Origin: an uncultured Alphaproteobacteria bacterium | GTDB lineage: Bacteria > Pseudomonadota > Alphaproteobacteria > SP197 | Assembly (NCBI GenBank): GCA_943787175.1 | Contig: CALSLK010000006.1 | Span: 310,001-374,000, forward strand | Direction of reading: 5' to 3' | DNA length: 64,000 nucleotides | Shown here: one piece after another, positions 26,829 through 34,725 of the stretch | Layout: each line of letters opens with the position of its first letter | How positions within the stretch are numbered: position 1 is the stretch's first letter | The notes under the pieces: model-generated | Database searches by the model: none | Seen by the model: the letters and a program-made list of their open reading frames with translations, nothing else | Told to the model about the DNA's origin: nothing | Program-made: the position numbers and the translations under genes

Positions 26829-27878
26829 CTAGGAGCCCACCGCCGCCGCCGCACCCTGACCCCGGAACAACGGCATCACGTCCGTCGCGAACCGCTCCAT
26901 CGATTCCATGACATCAGGGTGGCTGGGGATGCCCAGATGCATGTCCAGAGCAATTTCGTCCATGCCGAGCTCGGCATAGGCGCCGATCTTGTCGACGATC
27001 TCGTCCTTGGTACCGACGATGATCTGGTGCATGGCATCCTCGAAACCGTAATCGAGCTTGATGATTTCCAGCTCACCGTTCGTGACGGTGCCCGGTGTCT
27101 CGAAACCGTTGGTGAAGCGTTGGCCGTACTCAAACACCACCTTGGCTTTCTCGCGCGCGTCGTCTGCGTCGCGTCCGACATAGGCCGAACGCAGCATCGA
27201 CATCTTCGGGCGCTTTCCGGTGCGCGCAAGTGCCTCATCAGCACCGCGATGGAAGGCTTCCATCTGCTTGACCGCCAGTGCAAAGCCGCCCCTCAGCGGG
27301 GTGGTCTGAACGTCATAACCCTTGGCTGCGGTGTGATAGATCGCTTCTGGGCCCAGTGCGGCGATCCACAGCTTGGGGCGGCGCGGTGAGCGGGGCATGA
27401 TCGTGATCGGGTCGAAATTGTAGTGCTCGCCCTTCCAGGCAACATCGGTGCCATCGAACAAGGCCTCCAGCACGGCGAGCGATTCGTCGAACTGTGCACG
27501 AGTATCGGCCGGATCAATCCCCATGCGCGACATTTCATAGGCAAACGCACCGCGCCCGACACCCAGTTCGATACGCCCGTTCGACAGAATGTCAGCCAGC
27601 ATGGCCTGTCCTGCAAAACGCCGCATGTCATGGAACGGCAGCACGATCACCGCCGTGGAGATGGGCAACCGCTCAGTCGCGTTGGCGACATGGAGGGCCA
27701 GCATCAACGGATCGGGATTCATCAGAATGTTGACGAAGTGATGTTCGGGGACCGACAGCGCGTCGTAACCCAGCGCCTCTGCATGGCGGGCCTGTTCGAC
27801 CAGGTCGGCATAAAGCTGCGTGTGACTGCGCGGATCGGAAAAGTGATGGCAGGAGAGGAAAACGTTGAAGGTGGTCAT
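26829..27878 (-). CDS. LLM class flavin-dependent oxidoreductase
   Basis: 349-residue luciferase-like monooxygenase, different in detail from the one at 19285: VEQARHAEALGYDALSVPEHH, then LADILSNGRIELGVGRGAFA, and LGPEAIYHTAAKGYD. The start at 27878 (MTTFNV) is chosen because GAGG lies eight bases upstream. A promoter with a palindrome over the -10 box separates it from the divergently ordered but co-directional TetR gene upstream, which probably regulates it. Substrate unknown. Confidence 0.92.
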   Translation of the reverse strand: MTTFNVFLSCHHFSDPRSHTQLYADLVEQARHAEALGYDALSVPEHHFVNILMNPDPLMLALHVANATERLPISTAVIVLPFHDMRRFAGQAMLADILSNGRIELGVGRGAFAYEMSRMGIDPADTRAQFDESLAVLEALFDGTDVAWKGEHYNFDPITIMPRSPRRPKLWIAALGPEAIYHTAAKGYDVQTTPLRGGFALAVKQMEAFHRGADEALARTGKRPKMSMLRSAYVGRDADDAREKAKVVFEYGQRFTNGFETPGTVTNGELEIIKLDYGFEDAMHQIIVGTKDEIVDKIGAYAELGMDEIALDMHLGIPSHPDVMESMERFATDVMPLFRGQGAAAAVGS

Positions 27879-27923
27879 GGGCATCGCCTCGGGCCGGACA
27901 GGTTCGTGAATCTCGGGTTCCTT

Positions 27924-27953
27924 ATTATACGGTCGTAAAACAGTATTCAATAC
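27924..27953 (-). promoter_or_regulatory. promoter of LLM gene with palindromic operator
   Basis: On the minus strand a perfect TATAAT (complement of 27924-27929) overlaps TACGGTCGTA (27928-27937), a perfect TACG-N2-CGTA palindrome of the type bound by TetR repressors. A -35 candidate is TTGAAT (complement of 27945-27950, 15-bp spacer) or TATTGA (18 bp). The region overlaps the 3' end of the TetR gene. Confidence 0.5.
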
Positions 27954-28570
27954 ATCCCTGCAAATCCCGGAAGGGCACGGCCAAGAAGGTGCAGACATTC
28001 GCCATGGGCTGCACGCGCCGAAAACAGCCGGGGCTCCAGGCACATCTGCAACCAGAGTCCATCCAGCAGGGCGGTGACCGCGCGCGCCAAAGCCGGCGCA
28101 TCGACTTCAACCTGGTCGTCCCGAGCCGCCTCGGCGATAACACCTGCCAGGTCGCGGCGGTAGGTGCGATAGAGCGCTTTGTGGGTTTCGGCGATCACGG
28201 CATTGCGCGGCACCAGATCCCAGAAGGCGATCTGCACCCTGCGTCGGTCCGGTGCGGCGAGCGGTGGTTTCAGCGTCACCATGATCGCCCGGGACAGACG
28301 GTCATGTGCAGAGAGACCGGGCTGTCTCAGCAGCGCCTTGGTCGCACCGTCAAGCTCGGCGACCATGGCAGCGTAGGTCTCGGCCATCAGCGCATCCTTG
28401 CCGCCGAAATGATGGCGCAACAGGCCCGCCGACACTCCGGCTTCCTCACAGATGCGGCGTACCGTCGCCCCCTCCACACCGTCGCGCGCCATGCATCGAC
28501 GGGTTGCATCGATCAACGCCTGGCGACGAATGTCGGGGTCTTCCCGGGTGAACTTTGGTCTACCTGCCAT
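27947..28570 (-). CDS. TetR/AcrR family transcriptional regulator (BetI-like)
   Basis: 207-residue repressor. The N-terminal helix-turn-helix (residues ~15-60) has GVEGATVRRICEEAGVSAGL and HHFGGKDALMAETY; the C-terminal ligand domain has WDLVPRNAVIAETH-KALY and ALLDGLWLQMCLEP, resembling BetI, the choline-sensing regulator. Choline genes are not adjacent, although a Rieske oxygenase (49409) and 2OG oxygenases are in the window, so the ligand is unknown. It probably controls the LLM gene just downstream. Confidence 0.9.
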   Translation of the reverse strand: MAGRPKFTREDPDIRRQALIDATRRCMARDGVEGATVRRICEEAGVSAGLLRHHFGGKDALMAETYAAMVAELDGATKALLRQPGLSAHDRLSRAIMVTLKPPLAAPDRRRVQIAFWDLVPRNAVIAETHKALYRTYRRDLAGVIAEAARDDQVEVDAPALARAVTALLDGLWLQMCLEPRLFSARAAHGECLHLLGRALPGFAGMY

Positions 28571-28721
28571 GGCCCATGGCTTACGCCCGGACGCGCATCA
28601 GGACAAGCAGCGATGTAGCCACGGCCGGTCGACAGCCGTGGTCCGGCATCGAAAACGGCTAGACCTTGCAGGAACCACCCAGTGATGGACACTTCGCCGT
28701 CGTGTGGATCGTATCGCTCGC

Positions 28722-28916
28722 CTAAGCTTCAAGACCGGGGCAAATGATGGAGGTGGGATAGCCGTCACAAGTTGAACTCGTAGAGACGGCGTCACTGGCA
28801 AGGGACCCGGGCGGTGCCGTGTTCACGTCCGGGGTCAGATCCGTCAGTTCACCGTTGCAAAGGCTGTCGGCGGGCCTCAGAGACGTGCCAACCAACTCAC
28901 TGAGTGTCATGTTCAT
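28722..28916 (-). CDS. candidate 64-aa Ser/Thr/Cys-rich small protein
   Basis: ATG 28916 is preceded by GGAG nine bases upstream (CGGAGTACCAGACGATG), a credible ribosome binding site. The product has a hydrophilic N-terminal half (MNMTLSELVGTSLRPAD) and a C-terminal half rich in Ser, Thr and Cys (STSSTCDGYPTSIICPG). This leader-plus-core look is like a ribosomally made peptide precursor, but no modifying enzyme or exporter is visible within the window. It could be a non-coding frame. No homology recognised. Confidence 0.35.
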   Translation of the reverse strand: MNMTLSELVGTSLRPADSLCNGELTDLTPDVNTAPPGSLASDAVSTSSTCDGYPTSIICPGLEA

Positions 28917-28943
28917 CGTCTGGTACTCCGTATGTCGTCTGCC

Positions 28944-29036
28944 TCACTTTATCATGCCCGTTCGCACCGGAACAAAAAATGGAGCCTGGCGTCGAACGTT
29001 GGAGTCCTTCCGGGTGAATTTCGGATTATGGGCCAT
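28944..29036 (-). pseudogene. remnant of a TetR regulator N-terminus
   Basis: Translation from ATG 29036 reads MAHNPKFTRKDSNVRRQAP before running into unrelated sequence and a stop at 28944. It aligns with the first 18 residues of the intact TetR (MAGRPKFTREDPDIRRQAL, 28570), so it is a truncated paralogous copy. It lies immediately before the broken hydantoinase B gene, which supports real rearrangement here. Confidence 0.55.
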
Positions 29037-29110
29037 CGCCATTATGGATAGTCTCGTTGTAGCCAGGAACAAGTCGTGATGTAGGATACCGGGCCAAGCA
29101 GGAGAGCATT

Positions 29111-30820
29111 ATGACGCTTGATCCCGTTGACCATGCGGTCATCAGCCAGGGCATCATCGCAGCAGCGCGCGAGATGGGCTCCAAGCTGGTGCGTTCGGCC
29201 TACTCCACCGTGGTGCGCGAAGCCGCCGATGCCTCTGCCGCCCTGATGGACCGCCAGGGCCGGGTCGTGGCCCAGGCCGAAATGATCCCCATGCAGTTGG
29301 GTTCGATGCGGGCAACGTGGACTGCCTGCGCCCAGCGCCATCCCGTCGAGACGCTGGTGGAAGGTGATTTCTACCTTTCCAACGATCCCTATAACGGCGG
29401 CCAGCACATCCCCGATGTCTTCATCTTCCAGCCTGTCTTCTTTGAAGGCCGGGTAATCGGCTTTGCCGCTTCGGTCGCCCATCATCTGGAAATGGGTGGT
29501 GCGGCAGCAGGCATCGTGGCCGATGCCACCGACCTCTATCAGGAAGGCCTGCGCCTGCCACCGGCGCGCTGGAACCTGGAGCGCGACTGGGATGGCGGAC
29601 CGCTGCAAGCGCCTGATCGAGGCCAACATCCGCGTGCCCCAGCTCACCCTGGGCGACTTCAACGCCCAGTTCGCCGCCAACGGTGTGGGCGGCGGACGGC
29701 TGAAGGAACTGGCCGCCAAGTACGGCGTCGCGAAACGCTGGAAGCCTCCATGGCCGAACTCATCGCCTATTCCGAGCGCCGCGTGCGTGCCGCGATCGCC
29801 GAGCTGTCCCCGACGGCACCTGGCACGGCGAAGACTTCATCGACGACGACGGCGTCCACGATGAACCGCTTGCCATCCGGGCTGCCGTCACGATCATGGG
29901 CGACGCCATTCACATCGACTTTGCCGGCACCAGCGGCCAGGTCGCGCGCAATCTCAACAGCCCGCTTTCCTCGACCCACTCGGCGGCCTTCACACCGATC
30001 AAGGCCGCGCTGACCAGCGCCGACATTCCCGTTCAACCACGGCATGACCCATGCCGGTGACGCTCTCGGTGCCCTCATGGCTCCCTGCTCAATCCCCGGC
30101 CGCCCGGCGCCGGTCCATGCGCGCATGCTGGCCTGTTACCGCGTCTTCAATGCCGTCATGAAGGCGCTGGCCCAGGCCGTGCCCGAGAAGGTCATTGCCT
30201 GCGGCTTCGACACCACCACCGCGCTCGACCTTGTCCCAGTTCGGCGACGACCGCTACCGCGTCATCGCCGAGGTCCTGGGCGGCGGTTACGGCGCAGGTC
30301 TCAGGCCACCAGGACGGCGTCAGCGCCGTCGGCGGCCCCCTTGCCAACTGCACCAACACGCCCGTCGAGGCGCTCGACCTCGACTACGACTTTCTTCCGC
30401 ATGCACGAATACAGCCTGCGCACCGACAGCGGCGGCGCGGGGCGCACGCGCGGCGGGCTGGGTTACACGCAGGGTCTACGAGGTCCTCAAGCCCGGCAGC
30501 ACGCACTCACCATGTATGCCGACCGTTTCCAGCCTGGCGCCCCAGGGCCTGTTCGGCGGCCACCCCGGCGACGATGCGCGCGCTGCACCGTCGAACGCGA
30601 CGGCCGGGATCATCGACGTGCCACGCCAAGGGCGGCCTGCTCGCTCGAGACAGGCGACATCGTCACCATCATGACCGGCGGCGGCGCAGGTTATGGCGAT
30701 CCCGGGGAACGCGATCCTGAGCTCATCGGTGAGGATGTTGCCGATGGACTAGTGACGCCCAACGCTGCGCGCCACGATTATGGTTGGCGTGCAGCATTGG
30801 ACCACCGCGAAACGACTTAG
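29111..30820 (+). pseudogene. hydantoinase B/oxoprolinase family protein, multiply frameshifted
   Basis: ATG 29111 with AGGAG upstream opens an N-methylhydantoinase B-type protein (MTLDPVDHAVISQG, YLSNDPYNGGQHIPDVFIF, VAHHLEMGGAAAG), clearly paralogous to the intact gene at 32094. After ~29600 the alignment jumps frame at least eight times (for example near 29610, 29731, 29810, 30032, 30228, 30300, 30395, 30475, 30530), resuming in-frame family sequence each time up to GGGAGYGDPGERDPE. Most shifts are one base within short homopolymers. As read it cannot be functional; sequence error cannot be excluded. Confidence 0.85.
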
Positions 30821-30861
30821 GGCCGTGCAATTTGCGTTGCGTAACTCAATTGGACTGCGCC

Positions 30862-31053
30862 TTACTTCGTGGAAGACATCTCCACTGCATCTTCTGGCTT
30901 TCCAATGTTCGATGGGACGTTGGTAGTCACGCCTAGTTCCGAAGTCGTCAGAGAGACAACTTCGTTTGTCATTCTTTGATAACCGTAGCTACGCTGAGAT
31001 TCATCTGAGTAAACGATTTGATAGTTGCTACCAGACTCCAATTTCTCTGTCAT
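30862..31053 (-). CDS. 63-aa hydrophilic protein coupled to the proteasome-like gene
   Basis: 63-residue protein without hydrophobic segments, rich in Ser, Thr, Glu and Asn (begins MTEKLESGSNYQIVYSDESQ, ends EDAVEMSSTK). Its start lies one base beyond the stop of the upstream Ntn-hydrolase gene, and its strong AGAGGAGAT ribosome binding site is part of that gene's last codons, so translation must be coupled. No family is recognised. A disordered ~64-aa partner next to a proteasome-type protein recalls Pup, but the Gly-Gly-Glu/Gln end of Pup is absent. It may be a substrate, inhibitor or regulatory subunit of its neighbour. Base composition is AT-rich relative to the window. Confidence 0.7.
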   Translation of the reverse strand: MTEKLESGSNYQIVYSDESQRSYGYQRMTNEVVSLTTSELGVTTNVPSNIGKPEDAVEMSSTK

Positions 31054-31054
31054 C

Positions 31055-31861
31055 TTAATCTCCTCTTGCTGGATTCAACGCATCGTCAAAGTAGTGCTTC
31101 CTCTTAATCCACTTGAAGTCCTCATGACGAGTAACCGCGGCAATTTCAATAGGGCCTCCAACCGTTGGGGCGCCCATCTTGAATCTTGAGAATTCAATTG
31201 TGGAACGCACCAGAAAATCGGCTAGCTCAATCGCATCCTGGACCGGCATCGCATCGGCTATGATCGGCTGGCTATGCCTCTGAGTTTCCAAAGCTTGCCG
31301 GATCATTGCTGGGTCCACTCCGAGATTCCCTAGTGCCATCGGCAACTCTGTTCCGAATCCTAGCACAATGCGCTGGATCAATTCAGGTTCGCCACCCATG
31401 GAAATTCCACCCTCGTTCTTTGGGATCGCTTCTACAGGCGGAGAGTGAGTTGCTCCCAGAGAGAACTGATAAATCTCCGGAAAATGCTCCCCCGGCGAAA
31501 AACCAAAGACCCACATGTTTAGTACAGGGTTGGTCGGTGTGCCGGGCGCATGTGATGGATCGTAGTGATGGTCCTTGATGAATTCGAAAAAGTTCACTGA
31601 AAACTCAGAAACAGACCAAGTCTGAGATGTGGCTGAGACTTCTTGCCTAAAATCCTTCGCAATAGTAGCAATTGACAACTTACCAAGTGAGCCTGCACCC
31701 GCTGTCATTGCTCCTATCGGCTGCCTCTTTACAAGGTTGAATATTTTATTCGCGTTATTGTAGACATTTACAACCTGATTGCTTCCGTCGAAGAGTGAGC
31801 TTGCGCTATCTGAAGCAACGACAATACCGTCAGATATTTTGATCCCCACTACCACTGTCAT
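31055..31861 (-). CDS. proteasome/HslV-like Ntn hydrolase family protein
   Basis: 268-residue protein. After Met1 comes TVVVGIKISDGIVVASDSAS, which matches the start of mature proteasome beta subunits and HslV: Thr as residue 1 after Met removal, Asp at 17, and NANKIFNL placing a Lys at 38 where HslV has Lys33 before its VRRL, followed by IGAMTAGAGSLG like the GFAGxxAD strand. The C-terminal half (IELADFLVRSTIEFSRF, GGPIEIAAVTRH) also fits the fold's last helices and strand. It is longer than HslV (here 185 aa, at 58832) and is not HslV, Anbu or PrcB by recognisable wording. GC is far below the flanks (single lines of 38-48%). Confidence 0.75.
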   Translation of the reverse strand: MTVVVGIKISDGIVVASDSASSLFDGSNQVVNVYNNANKIFNLVKRQPIGAMTAGAGSLGKLSIATIAKDFRQEVSATSQTWSVSEFSVNFFEFIKDHHYDPSHAPGTPTNPVLNMWVFGFSPGEHFPEIYQFSLGATHSPPVEAIPKNEGGISMGGEPELIQRIVLGFGTELPMALGNLGVDPAMIRQALETQRHSQPIIADAMPVQDAIELADFLVRSTIEFSRFKMGAPTVGGPIEIAAVTRHEDFKWIKRKHYFDDALNPARGD

Positions 31862-31931
31862 CGGACTCGCAACTCCTATTTCCCAACCGGGAGTGAGTCA
31901 GAGCGCGGGTCCTGTGTCCAGCTGAATCAAG

Positions 31932-32024
31932 CTAGGGTTGTGCTCTCACACGCACGCCAGCGATCGGAATAGCCCCGTCCAGAGAATAGAAGCTGCTGGT
32001 GTAGTTGGTTCCAGCTATGAGCAT
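31932..32024 (-). CDS. candidate 30-aa ORF upstream of the Ntn hydrolase
   Basis: A short frame from ATG 32024 to TAG 31932, product beginning MLIAGTNYTSSFYSLDGAIP. It reads like protein but lacks a clear ribosome binding site; it may be a fragment brought in with the AT-rich segment or chance. It ends 70 bp before the Ntn hydrolase start. Confidence 0.2.
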   Translation of the reverse strand: MLIAGTNYTSSFYSLDGAIPIAGVRVRAQP

Positions 32025-32093
32025 TCATAGAGCTTCTTGTTTGTGTTCAAGAGTTTCCGGGCCACAATGCCTCTGATCCAAAGGAGCCATGCC

Positions 32094-33761
32094 ATGTCAC
32101 TTGATCCAGTCGATTACGCCGTCATCAGCCAGGGGCTGATTGCGGGCGCGCGCGAAATGGGGGCAAAGCTTATCCGGAGCGCCTATTCGACCATCGTGCG
32201 CGAGGCACAGGATGCCTCTGCCGCACTGCTGGACCGCGACGGCAACGTCATTGCCCAGGCTGAGCTGATTCCCATGCAGCTTGGGCCCATGAAGATGACC
32301 TTTGTGCCCTGCGCGGAAACCCATCCGGTCGACACGCTGGTGCCCGGTGACTTTTACATCACCAACGACCCCTTCAACGGCGGCCAGCATCTGCCTGACG
32401 TCTTCATCTTCACGCCCATCTTCTTTGAGGGCGAAGTCATTGGCTTCGGCGCATCGGTCGCCCATCATCTGGATCTTGGCGGTGGTGCACCCGGACTCAA
32501 TGCCGACGCCAGCGACATCTATCAGGAAGGCCTGCGCATTCCCCCCTCCTGCTACAACCTGGATCGTGACTGGAACGGCGGCACCTTCGAGCGCCTGGTC
32601 GCCACCAACATCCGCGTACCGGCGCTGACGATCGGCGACTTCAATGCGCAGTTTGCTGCCAACGCTATTGGCGGCATGCGTGTGACCGAGCTGGCCGCAA
32701 AGTTCGGCAAGGAGGATGTTCTGGCCGCCATGGCCGAGTTGATGGATTACTCCGAGCGCCGCACGCGCGCCGCCATCGCCGAGGTTCCTGACGGGCTTTA
32801 TGAAGCCGAAGACGCCGTGGATGACAACGGGCTGACCGACGCGCCCCTTGTTGTGAAGACCCAGGTGAGGATCAAGGGCGATCAGATCGAGATCAGCTTC
32901 GACGGCACGACGGATCAGGTGGCGCGCAATCTGAACAACCCGTTTTCCAGCACGATTTCGGCCGCGCTTTCCTGCGTGAAGTCCGTGCTGACCAGTTCGG
33001 ATATCCCCTTCAACGAAGGTGTGAAACGACCCTTCACGATCGCCGCACCTTATGGCTCCCTGCTCAATCCCAAGCCGCCCGCTCCGGTTCGCGCGCGCAT
33101 GCTGCCGTCCTACCGCGTGTTCAATTCGGTCATGAAAGCCTTGTCTCAGGCCGTGCCTGAGAAGGTCATTGCCTGCGGCTTTGACACCACGACGGTTTTT
33201 GCGATCTCGCATCTGTCTGACGAGGGCTACCGGGTTTATGTCGAGGTCTTCGGTGGAGGCTACGGCGCATCGGTCCATCAGGATGGCAGCGACGCGCTCG
33301 ACAGCCCGCTCTCCAATTGCTCGAACACGCCTGTTGAGGCGCTCGACATGGAATACGACTACTTCCGCGTGGTCGAATACGGCCTGCGCCCCGATTCCGG
33401 TGGTGCGGGCGAATATCGTGGCGGCCTTGGCTACAATCGCGCTTATGAAATCACCCGCGACAACGTCACCTTTGCAACCTATTCAGACCGCTTCACGATT
33501 GCACCCGACGGCATCTTTGGTGGCCAGGACGGCATGACAGGGCGTTGTCAGGTGCTCCGCGGCGGCGAGGTCATCCCGCTCCATTCCAAGGCCAGCATGG
33601 ACCTTCAGAAGGGCGACGTTCTCTCCATCCATGTCGGCGGCGGCGGCGGATATGGTGACCCCGCCAAGCGGGCCCGCACTGCGATTGAACAGGACATCGA
33701 CGACGGTCTGATTTCACCAGAAGCCGCGCACCGGGATTATCCAGCCATCGCTGCCGAGTAA
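32094..33761 (+). CDS. hydantoinase B/oxoprolinase family protein
   Basis: 555-residue intact N-methylhydantoinase B-type subunit. The start at 32094 has AGGAG seven bases upstream; the longer frame to 32037 starts at TTG with no site. Segments: MSLDPVDYAVISQGLIAGA, YITNDPFNGGQHLPDVFIF, VAHHLDLGGGAPG, CSNTPVEALDMEYDYF and the glycine-rich end HVGGGGGYGDPAKRA. Family enzymes cleave cyclic amides (hydantoins, 5-oxoproline) with ATP together with subunit A. Here subunit A lies 7 kb away, separated by the broken paralogue and the AT-rich insert, suggesting an originally contiguous pair that was split. Confidence 0.93.
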   Translation: MSLDPVDYAVISQGLIAGAREMGAKLIRSAYSTIVREAQDASAALLDRDGNVIAQAELIPMQLGPMKMTFVPCAETHPVDTLVPGDFYITNDPFNGGQHLPDVFIFTPIFFEGEVIGFGASVAHHLDLGGGAPGLNADASDIYQEGLRIPPSCYNLDRDWNGGTFERLVATNIRVPALTIGDFNAQFAANAIGGMRVTELAAKFGKEDVLAAMAELMDYSERRTRAAIAEVPDGLYEAEDAVDDNGLTDAPLVVKTQVRIKGDQIEISFDGTTDQVARNLNNPFSSTISAALSCVKSVLTSSDIPFNEGVKRPFTIAAPYGSLLNPKPPAPVRARMLPSYRVFNSVMKALSQAVPEKVIACGFDTTTVFAISHLSDEGYRVYVEVFGGGYGASVHQDGSDALDSPLSNCSNTPVEALDMEYDYFRVVEYGLRPDSGGAGEYRGGLGYNRAYEITRDNVTFATYSDRFTIAPDGIFGGQDGMTGRCQVLRGGEVIPLHSKASMDLQKGDVLSIHVGGGGGYGDPAKRARTAIEQDIDDGLISPEAAHRDYPAIAAE

Positions 33762-33770
33762 CAACAAAAC

Positions 33771-34721
33771 CTAGATCGGTCGTTCACCCTCAACCACGGC
33801 ACGGCGCATCGTTCGGTTCTGACCGCGGTAATCATTGTGAGCATAGTGCAGGGCGCAGCGGTTGTCCCAGATCAGCAGGGTACCGGGGCGCCAGGTCACA
33901 CGGCAGGTGAATTCGGGAATGGCCCCATGGGCGCCCAGGGCATCGCGCAGCGGCTGGCTCTCTTCTTCGCTCCAGCCCTCGAACTGGGATGAGAAGCCGG
34001 AGTTCACATAAAGCGCCTTCTTTCCCGTAACCGGGTGGGTGCGTGCGACCGGATGAACGCTGACGAGGTTTTCGTGCTGCGTGGGGACACTCACCGGCGT
34101 CGTGGTCGCAGACGCCGATCCGGTCGCGCGGGAATGGTCACCAAAGCCGCGCTTGGTCGAGTGGACCAGACGCAAACCCTCAAGATCCGTCTTCACATCT
34201 TCGGGCAGGGTATCCCAGGCCAGATACTGGTTGGCAAAGCTGGTGTCGCCGCCGACCGACGGGCAATCGACGCAATAAAGCAGGGTGTATTTGGGCGGAT
34301 TTTCGAAGGTGCTGGAATCGGTATGCCAGGAACCTCCGAAGTTGTTGACGTCCCTGGGACCACTCACCAGTTCGGTGAGTTCAGGGTAGTCGGCCATCGG
34401 TGTTGCATAGGGCCACTCGATCACGTTGCCCAGACGCCGGGCCAGCGCGACCTGGGATTCCGGGGAGAGGTCGATGTCCCGGAAGGCCAGAACCAGGTGA
34501 TCGGCCAGCGCCGCCTCAATTTCCGACACCAGTCGCTCGTCGAGCTGGTCCAGCCTGGTGCCGGTGATCTCGGCACCCAGTGCGCCAGAAAGCGGTTTGA
34601 GGTCGAAGCACTGATAACGCGCCGGCTGGAACTGCGGTGTGTGCAGCACAGCTGCAATCATGTCATGGGACTGGGGATGCCGCAGATGTGGCAGAGGCCG
34701 ACGGCCTGGCTGTTCCGGCAT
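33771..34721 (-). CDS. TauD/TfdA family dioxygenase (copy 1)
   Basis: 316-residue Fe(II)/2-oxoglutarate dioxygenase. Iron ligands: GSWHTDSSTF (HxD) and the distal His in CALHYAHNDYRG; the 2OG-binding Arg follows in RTMRRAVVEG. SVGGDTSFANQYLAWDTLP is the usual TauD/TfdA loop. Start 34721 lies four bases after the stop of the upstream paralogue; 34661 (MIAAVLHTPQ) is an alternative. Family members release sulfite from taurine or oxidise aryloxyacetates and similar compounds; the substrate is unknown. Confidence 0.9.
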   Translation of the reverse strand: MPEQPGRRPLPHLRHPQSHDMIAAVLHTPQFQPARYQCFDLKPLSGALGAEITGTRLDQLDERLVSEIEAALADHLVLAFRDIDLSPESQVALARRLGNVIEWPYATPMADYPELTELVSGPRDVNNFGGSWHTDSSTFENPPKYTLLYCVDCPSVGGDTSFANQYLAWDTLPEDVKTDLEGLRLVHSTKRGFGDHSRATGSASATTTPVSVPTQHENLVSVHPVARTHPVTGKKALYVNSGFSSQFEGWSEEESQPLRDALGAHGAIPEFTCRVTWRPGTLLIWDNRCALHYAHNDYRGQNRTMRRAVVEGERPI

Positions 34722-34725
34722 CGCG

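Noticed and set aside
28819..29079. 86-aa plus-strand frame
   Set aside because: Antisense to the small peptide frame and the TetR remnant, with no ribosome binding site.
30862..31053. Calling the 63-aa protein Pup
   Set aside because: Length and disorder are similar, but the Gly-Gly-Glu/Gln terminus and Pup core helix wording are absent, and no PafA, Dop or Mpa gene is present.
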